Below are positions 60,095-64,000 of a stretch of DNA of 64,000 bases, one piece after another. A program made the translations under genes and the position numbers. The DNA is from Candidatus Eiseniibacteriota bacterium (lineage in GTDB: Bacteria > Eisenbacteria > RBG-16-71-46 > CAIMUX01), in assembly GCA_020633975.1 (NCBI GenBank), contig JACKCR010000004.1, positions 248,001 through 312,000 on the forward strand. Reading direction: 5' to 3'. Numbering within the stretch: the first letter of the stretch is position 1; each line of letters begins with the position of its first letter. Below the pieces are notes generated by a model that worked only from the letters and a program-made list of their open reading frames with translations, did not search any database and had not been told where the DNA came from.

Positions 60095-63000
60095 ATGATC
60101 CGGGTGTTCGAGTCCACTTCCGGCGTCGACCGTCTTCACGAGGCGGAACGGTTCGTCGCATCCCACCCCGTGGGGACCGAGGTCCGCATCGTTGCCGCCA
60201 CACGCGGCGCGGCCGACGACTTCGTCCGGCGTCTCTCCCTCACGCGCGGAGGTACCTTCGGGCTCCACCGGTTCAGTTGGGGCGAACTCGTCTCCCACCA
60301 CGCGACGAACGAGCTGAGCGGCTCGGGACGCGCCATCGCATCGCGGCTCGGCATCGAGGCCGTCGCTGCGCGCGCGGCCTTCCAGTGCCGGGACGACGGG
60401 ACGCTGGGACGCTACGAAGAGGTGTCGGCCTTTCCCGGGTTCGCGCGCGCGGTCGGGTCGACCCTCTTGGAGCTGCGGCTCGCGGGGCTCTCACCGGACG
60501 CGGCTCCGAAGGAACTCGCTCTACTTCGGGAAGTCTACGAAGCGAGGCTCGAAGACGCGAGCCTGGTCGACTGGGCGGACCTCGTCGCGATCGCGCGCGA
60601 TGCGCTCGACGTACCCGGAGCGGTTCCGCTCGCGCACACTCCCTTGGTTCTTCTCGACGTTCCGATCGCGTCGGCAGCAGAGCGGGACCTCCTTGCCGCG
60701 CTCTTGGGGCGTGCGCACTCGGCGCTCGTTACGCTTCCTGCGGGAGACGACCGAAGCTGGGAGAGGATCCGTGAGCTCGGCACGAAGAAGACGATCCATG
60801 CCGACGACAAGTCGTCGGGCGATCTGGCCCGACTGCGCCGGCACCTCTTTGCGGACTCCTCCTTTCCACAGCGCGCCGGCGACGGGTCGATCGAACTCTT
60901 CTCGGCACCAGGGGAAGGTCGAGAGTGTGTCGAGATGGCGCGGAAGATGCGCGACCTGGCGCGAGACGGGGTCGCGTTCGATCAGATGGCCGTCTTCCTC
61001 CGGTCGCCCGAGCTCTACTCGTCTCACCTCGAAACCGCGTTCCGAAGAGCGGGGATCCCCGCGTACTTCGCGCGGAACACGAAGCGTCCGGACCCTGCCG
61101 GCCGCGCGTTTCTCGCTCTGCTCGCCTGCAAGGTCGAGCGACTCTCGGCTCGCCGCTTTGCGGAGTATCTCTCCTTCGGTGAGGTTCCCGAGCTCGATCC
61201 GTCCGGAGCGCCGCCGAATGACCCCGCGCCCTGGGTCGGCCCCGCGGACGAGACCTTCGGACCTGCGAGCCAGGTGTCGAAGGACGCGAACGAGGAGCGG
61301 GTTCAGCAGCTCGAACTGTTTGCTGCACTCCTAGCGGGTGAGGCGGAGGGATCGTCTCGATCCGATTCGTCTGCGTCCGCCGGTTCGTTCCACGCCGCCG
61401 ATTCGTCTTCGCGCGCCGGCTCGACCAGCGCCGCCGATCCGTCTGTGCCCGCTGGGCCGTCAACGGCCGTCGACCTCGAGGACGGCGCCGAGGACGACTC
61501 GCGTTCCTACCACGAGGATCCGACTCGTCCACTTCTCGGCGGAACCCTGCGTGCTCCGTGGAAGTGGGAGGAGTATCTGGTCGAGGCGGCGGTGATCAAG
61601 GGGCGAGATCGCTGGGCGAGGCGGCTGCGGGGATTCGAGAAGGAGATGCATGTCAAGCTCGCCGCGCTCCGGAACGAAGAGGCGGAGTCGCCTCGAATCG
61701 ACCGTCTTCGCGCCGACCTGCTTCGTCTCCAGCACTTCGAGCGGTTCGCGCTCCCCGTGATCGACGACCTCGACCGCCTCGGTACGGGAACGGTCGCGGA
61801 TCCGAGTGCGGAACCCGCCGGGGACGTGCCCTGGGGAACGTGGATCCGCGACCTCGAGGCACTTGCGCCGCGCGTTCTTCGCGATCCGACCCATGTGCTC
61901 GAGATCCTCGCCGAGATGCGTCCGATGTCCGAGATAGGACCGGTCACGATGGAGGAAGTGCGGGCCGTGCTCTCCGACCGACTCGCGAACCTCGAGCGAC
62001 GGCCGGGGCCGGATCGGTACGGCAAGGTGTTCGTAGGTACGACCGAGTCCGCGCGGGGCCGGACGTTCCGGGTTGTCTTCGTCCCGGGGTTGGCGGAGCG
62101 GCTGTTTCCGCAGCGTCCGAAGGAGGATCCGCTCCTCCTCGACACCGAGCGTCGGCGGATGGGGCCGAGCCTCGACACGCGCGAGACGCGTGCGATGGAA
62201 GAGCGACTCCGTCTCCGCACTGCAGTCGGGGCCGCAAGCGAACGGCTCGTCGTTTCCTGGCCGCGTCTCGATGTGACCCAGGCTCGTCCGCGCGTTCCAT
62301 CCTTCTACGCGCTCGACATCGTTCGTGCCGTGCGTGGCATTCTGCCGAGCTACGAGGATCTCGAACGCGCGGCGGTGCGAGCACGTCTCGCCTGGCCAGC
62401 GCCGCCACGCGCGCAGGATGCGATCGACGCCGTCGAACACGATCTCTCCGTGCTCGGTGCACTGCTCGAGCTTCCGGAGGGGGGAAAGGCGACTGGAAGA
62501 GCGCGGTATCTCCTCGAACTGAATCCCCATCTCGCTCGTTCGCTCCGCACACGCTACGCACGATGGGCGCGTGGGAAGTGGACACACTGGGACGGGATGG
62601 TGCGGGCCACGGAACGCACCGCGCCCTACCTTGCGAGGCAGAGTCTCAGCGAACGCGCATACTCGGTCACCGCGCTCCAGAAGTTCGCTGTTTGTCCGTA
62701 CCGCTTCTTCCTTTCGGCGGTGCATCGGTTGGAGCCGAGGGAAGAAGTGTCGCAGCCGATCCAGATGGAGCCGCTCACTCGTGGATCGCTCATCCACGAG
62801 ACGCAGGCTCACACGCTACGACTGCTCCGAAGCCAGGGGGAGCTCCCGATCCAAGACCTTCCCGGTGCGACGGCAGTTCTCGATCGCGTACTGACCGAGG
62901 TGGCGGGACGCTACGAAGACGACCTCGCGCCGGCCATCGACCGGGTCTGGGAAGACGAAGTCGCGGGGATCCGAGCCGACATGCGGATCTGGCTCGGGAA

Positions 63001-63568
63001 GCTGGCGGAGAGTGCCCGTGACTGGACTCCGGAGCTGTTCGAGCTCGCGTTCGGACTTCCCACGGGAGACGACTTCGATGACGCGAGCGTGCGTCAGCCG
63101 GTGGAACTGGACCGGAAGTGGAAGCTCCACGGCGCGATCGACCTGATCGAGCGAAGCCGCGATGGGGAACGCCTTCGGGTGACCGATCACAAGACGGGAC
63201 GTGACCTCAGCCGAGAGGTCGTCTACCTCGGTGGGGGAGAGATCCTTCAGCCGGTCCTCTACAGCTTGGCCGCGGAGGCGATCCTGGGTTCCAACGTGGA
63301 GCGGGCGCGCCTTTCTTTCTGCACATCCCGCGGCGGGTTCCGGGATCACGAAGTTCCGATCGACGACTTCGCTCGTCTCTACGCGAAGCAGCTGCTCGAG
63401 ACGATCGACACCTCGATCCGAGACGGAGCCCTGCCGCCGGCACCGCGCGAAGACGCATGCGAGTGGTGCGACTTCCGTCCCGTCTGTGGGCAGCTGGAAG
63501 AGACTCGCCAACGGCGAAAGGACGACACATTGCTGGAAGGGCTTCGTCTCGTGAGGCAGCAGCCATGA
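60095..63568 (+). CDS. addB: AddB-like helicase-nuclease subunit
   Basis: An 1157-residue protein with a degenerate UvrD-like N-terminus and a C-terminal RecB-type nuclease. The Fe-S cluster Cys are near residue 867 (AVCPYRFF) and in [11 protein letters not shown]. The nuclease motif is [20 protein letters not shown] followed by TDHKTGRDL (D...DxKT). [20 protein letters not shown] in the middle is typical of AddB/RexB. AddAB degrades broken DNA ends and loads RecA. A Ser/Ala/Asp-rich insertion of about 55 residues (61340-61505) interrupts the helicase-like part. It overlaps addA by ATGA. Confidence 0.85.
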   Translation: MIRVFESTSGVDRLHEAERFVASHPVGTEVRIVAATRGAADDFVRRLSLTRGGTFGLHRFSWGELVSHHATNELSGSGRAIASRLGIEAVAARAAFQCRDDGTLGRYEEVSAFPGFARAVGSTLLELRLAGLSPDAAPKELALLREVYEARLEDASLVDWADLVAIARDALDVPGAVPLAHTPLVLLDVPIASAAERDLLAALLGRAHSALVTLPAGDDRSWERIRELGTKKTIHADDKSSGDLARLRRHLFADSSFPQRAGDGSIELFSAPGEGRECVEMARKMRDLARDGVAFDQMAVFLRSPELYSSHLETAFRRAGIPAYFARNTKRPDPAGRAFLALLACKVERLSARRFAEYLSFGEVPELDPSGAPPNDPAPWVGPADETFGPASQVSKDANEERVQQLELFAALLAGEAEGSSRSDSSASAGSFHAADSSSRAGSTSAADPSVPAGPSTAVDLEDGAEDDSRSYHEDPTRPLLGGTLRAPWKWEEYLVEAAVIKGRDRWARRLRGFEKEMHVKLAALRNEEAESPRIDRLRADLLRLQHFERFALPVIDDLDRLGTGTVADPSAEPAGDVPWGTWIRDLEALAPRVLRDPTHVLEILAEMRPMSEIGPVTMEEVRAVLSDRLANLERRPGPDRYGKVFVGTTESARGRTFRVVFVPGLAERLFPQRPKEDPLLLDTERRRMGPSLDTRETRAMEERLRLRTAVGAASERLVVSWPRLDVTQARPRVPSFYALDIVRAVRGILPSYEDLERAAVRARLAWPAPPRAQDAIDAVEHDLSVLGALLELPEGGKATGRARYLLELNPHLARSLRTRYARWARGKWTHWDGMVRATERTAPYLARQSLSERAYSVTALQKFAVCPYRFFLSAVHRLEPREEVSQPIQMEPLTRGSLIHETQAHTLRLLRSQGELPIQDLPGATAVLDRVLTEVAGRYEDDLAPAIDRVWEDEVAGIRADMRIWLGKLAESARDWTPELFELAFGLPTGDDFDDASVRQPVELDRKWKLHGAIDLIERSRDGERLRVTDHKTGRDLSREVVYLGGGEILQPVLYSLAAEAILGSNVERARLSFCTSRGGFRDHEVPIDDFARLYAKQLLETIDTSIRDGALPPAPREDACEWCDFRPVCGQLEETRQRRKDDTLLEGLRLVRQQP

Positions 63569-64000
63569 GCCCGAAGCGCGGAACGCCGGGAGAGGGCAAG
63601 GAGAAGACGCCGCGAAAGAGTGCGAAGCCCGCCGATCGCGCGAAGTCAGCGAAGCCCGTCGATGGCGCGAAGCCGGCGAAGGGCGTCAAGTCCGCCCGGC
63701 GGGAGACGTCTGCGGACCCGGTACTCGCCGAGGGCGCGCCAGCGAAGACCGGCGATCTCCTCGCGGGGTTGCCTCCTCGCCCGAGTCGCGTTCCCGCGGA
63801 CCAGGCCGCGCGCGACCAGATTCGCACCCGACTCGACGAGACGATCGTCGTAGAAGCCGCCGCCGGCACCGGCAAGACGACGATGTTGGTAGAACGGATC
63901 GTCGCCCTTCTCGCGAGCGGACGGGGAGAGGTCGACCGGATCGTCGCGGTGACGTTCACTGAGAAGGCGGCGGGCGAACTGAAGCTGCGGATTCGCGAGC
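63565..64000 (+). CDS. addA: AddA-like helicase-nuclease subunit, truncated by window edge
   Basis: Only the first 145 residues are present. An N-terminal Lys/Ala/Pro-rich tail (repeats such as [20 protein letters not shown]) of about 65 residues precedes the UvrD/REP helicase core, with Walker [21 protein letters not shown] and [11 protein letters not shown]. The low-complexity tail is an addition to the usual AddA start. ATG 63565 overlaps the addB stop, as expected for this operon. Confidence 0.82.
   Translation, partial: MSPKRGTPGEGKEKTPRKSAKPADRAKSAKPVDGAKPAKGVKSARRETSADPVLAEGAPAKTGDLLAGLPPRPSRVPADQAARDQIRTRLDETIVVEAAAGTGKTTMLVERIVALLASGRGEVDRIVAVTFTEKAAGELKLRIRE

Overview
The window is high-GC DNA from a Gram-negative (diderm) bacterium. 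It has a Pal lipoprotein, outer-membrane beta-barrels, multihaem c-type cytochromes and a quinol/Rieske/cytochrome b module. Three exported proteins (ends at 12067, 22165 and 56516) finish in FlgD-like or type IX-like C-terminal sorting domains. That combination, with GACC-type Cys-rich lipoproteins and PSCyt-like c haem domains, suggests an FCB-group-related lineage such as Eisenbacteria or Krumholzibacteriota. This placement is an inference; no rRNA or tRNA gene was seen.

Layout. 1-10.3 kb: a truncated Ser/Thr kinase, a frameshifted membrane protein, an ABC-F ATPase, an HNH endonuclease, an SDR enzyme, an S41 peptidase and a frameshifted Cys-rich lipoprotein, with many minisatellite-like repeats. 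10.5-20.5 kb: an exported phage-tail-sheath-like protein, a DUF5996 protein, a flavodoxin-fold oxidoreductase, a two-gene osmoprotectant ABC importer, an SDR, a TPR histidine kinase and a small lipoprotein. 20.6-35 kb: a beta-helix surface protein, then a tightly packed ten-gene electron-transfer operon (PSCyt lipoprotein, porin with a haem motif, cytochrome c/transglutaminase-like protein, Fe-S flavoprotein, Rieske protein, split cytochrome b, hexahaem and heptahaem cytochromes, molybdopterin enzyme). 35-45.6 kb: KDPG aldolase, an NtrC-type two-component pair, Pal, a DMT transporter, class I aldolase and two thioredoxin/TPR proteins, one of which reads through an in-frame UGA as a probable selenoprotein. 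46-64 kb: an outer-membrane barrel, a MatB-like acyl-CoA synthetase, an ATP-grasp enzyme, a PLP sulfur-amino-acid enzyme, a TetR regulator with its operator, Tag glycosylase, an S9 peptidase, a secreted HEYGH protease, LeuS, a small methyltransferase-like protein and the AddB-AddA nuclease pair (AddA cut by the window edge).

How it works together. The electron-transfer operon probably takes electrons from quinol (or an NAD(P)H-linked flavoprotein) through Rieske/cytochrome b to periplasmic multihaem cytochromes, then to a Tat-exported Mo enzyme and possibly through an outer-membrane porin-cytochrome. The three strongest observations are (1) a thioredoxin whose WCxxC motif reads W-Sec-S-A-C, with a SECIS-like hairpin in the right place and a Cys-containing paralogue next door; (2) a contractile-injection sheath protein with a signal peptide and a surface-sorting domain, with no other tail genes nearby; and (3) a pervasive habit of inserting in-frame low-complexity repeats, often of 18-bp period, into otherwise conserved enzymes including LeuS and AddB.
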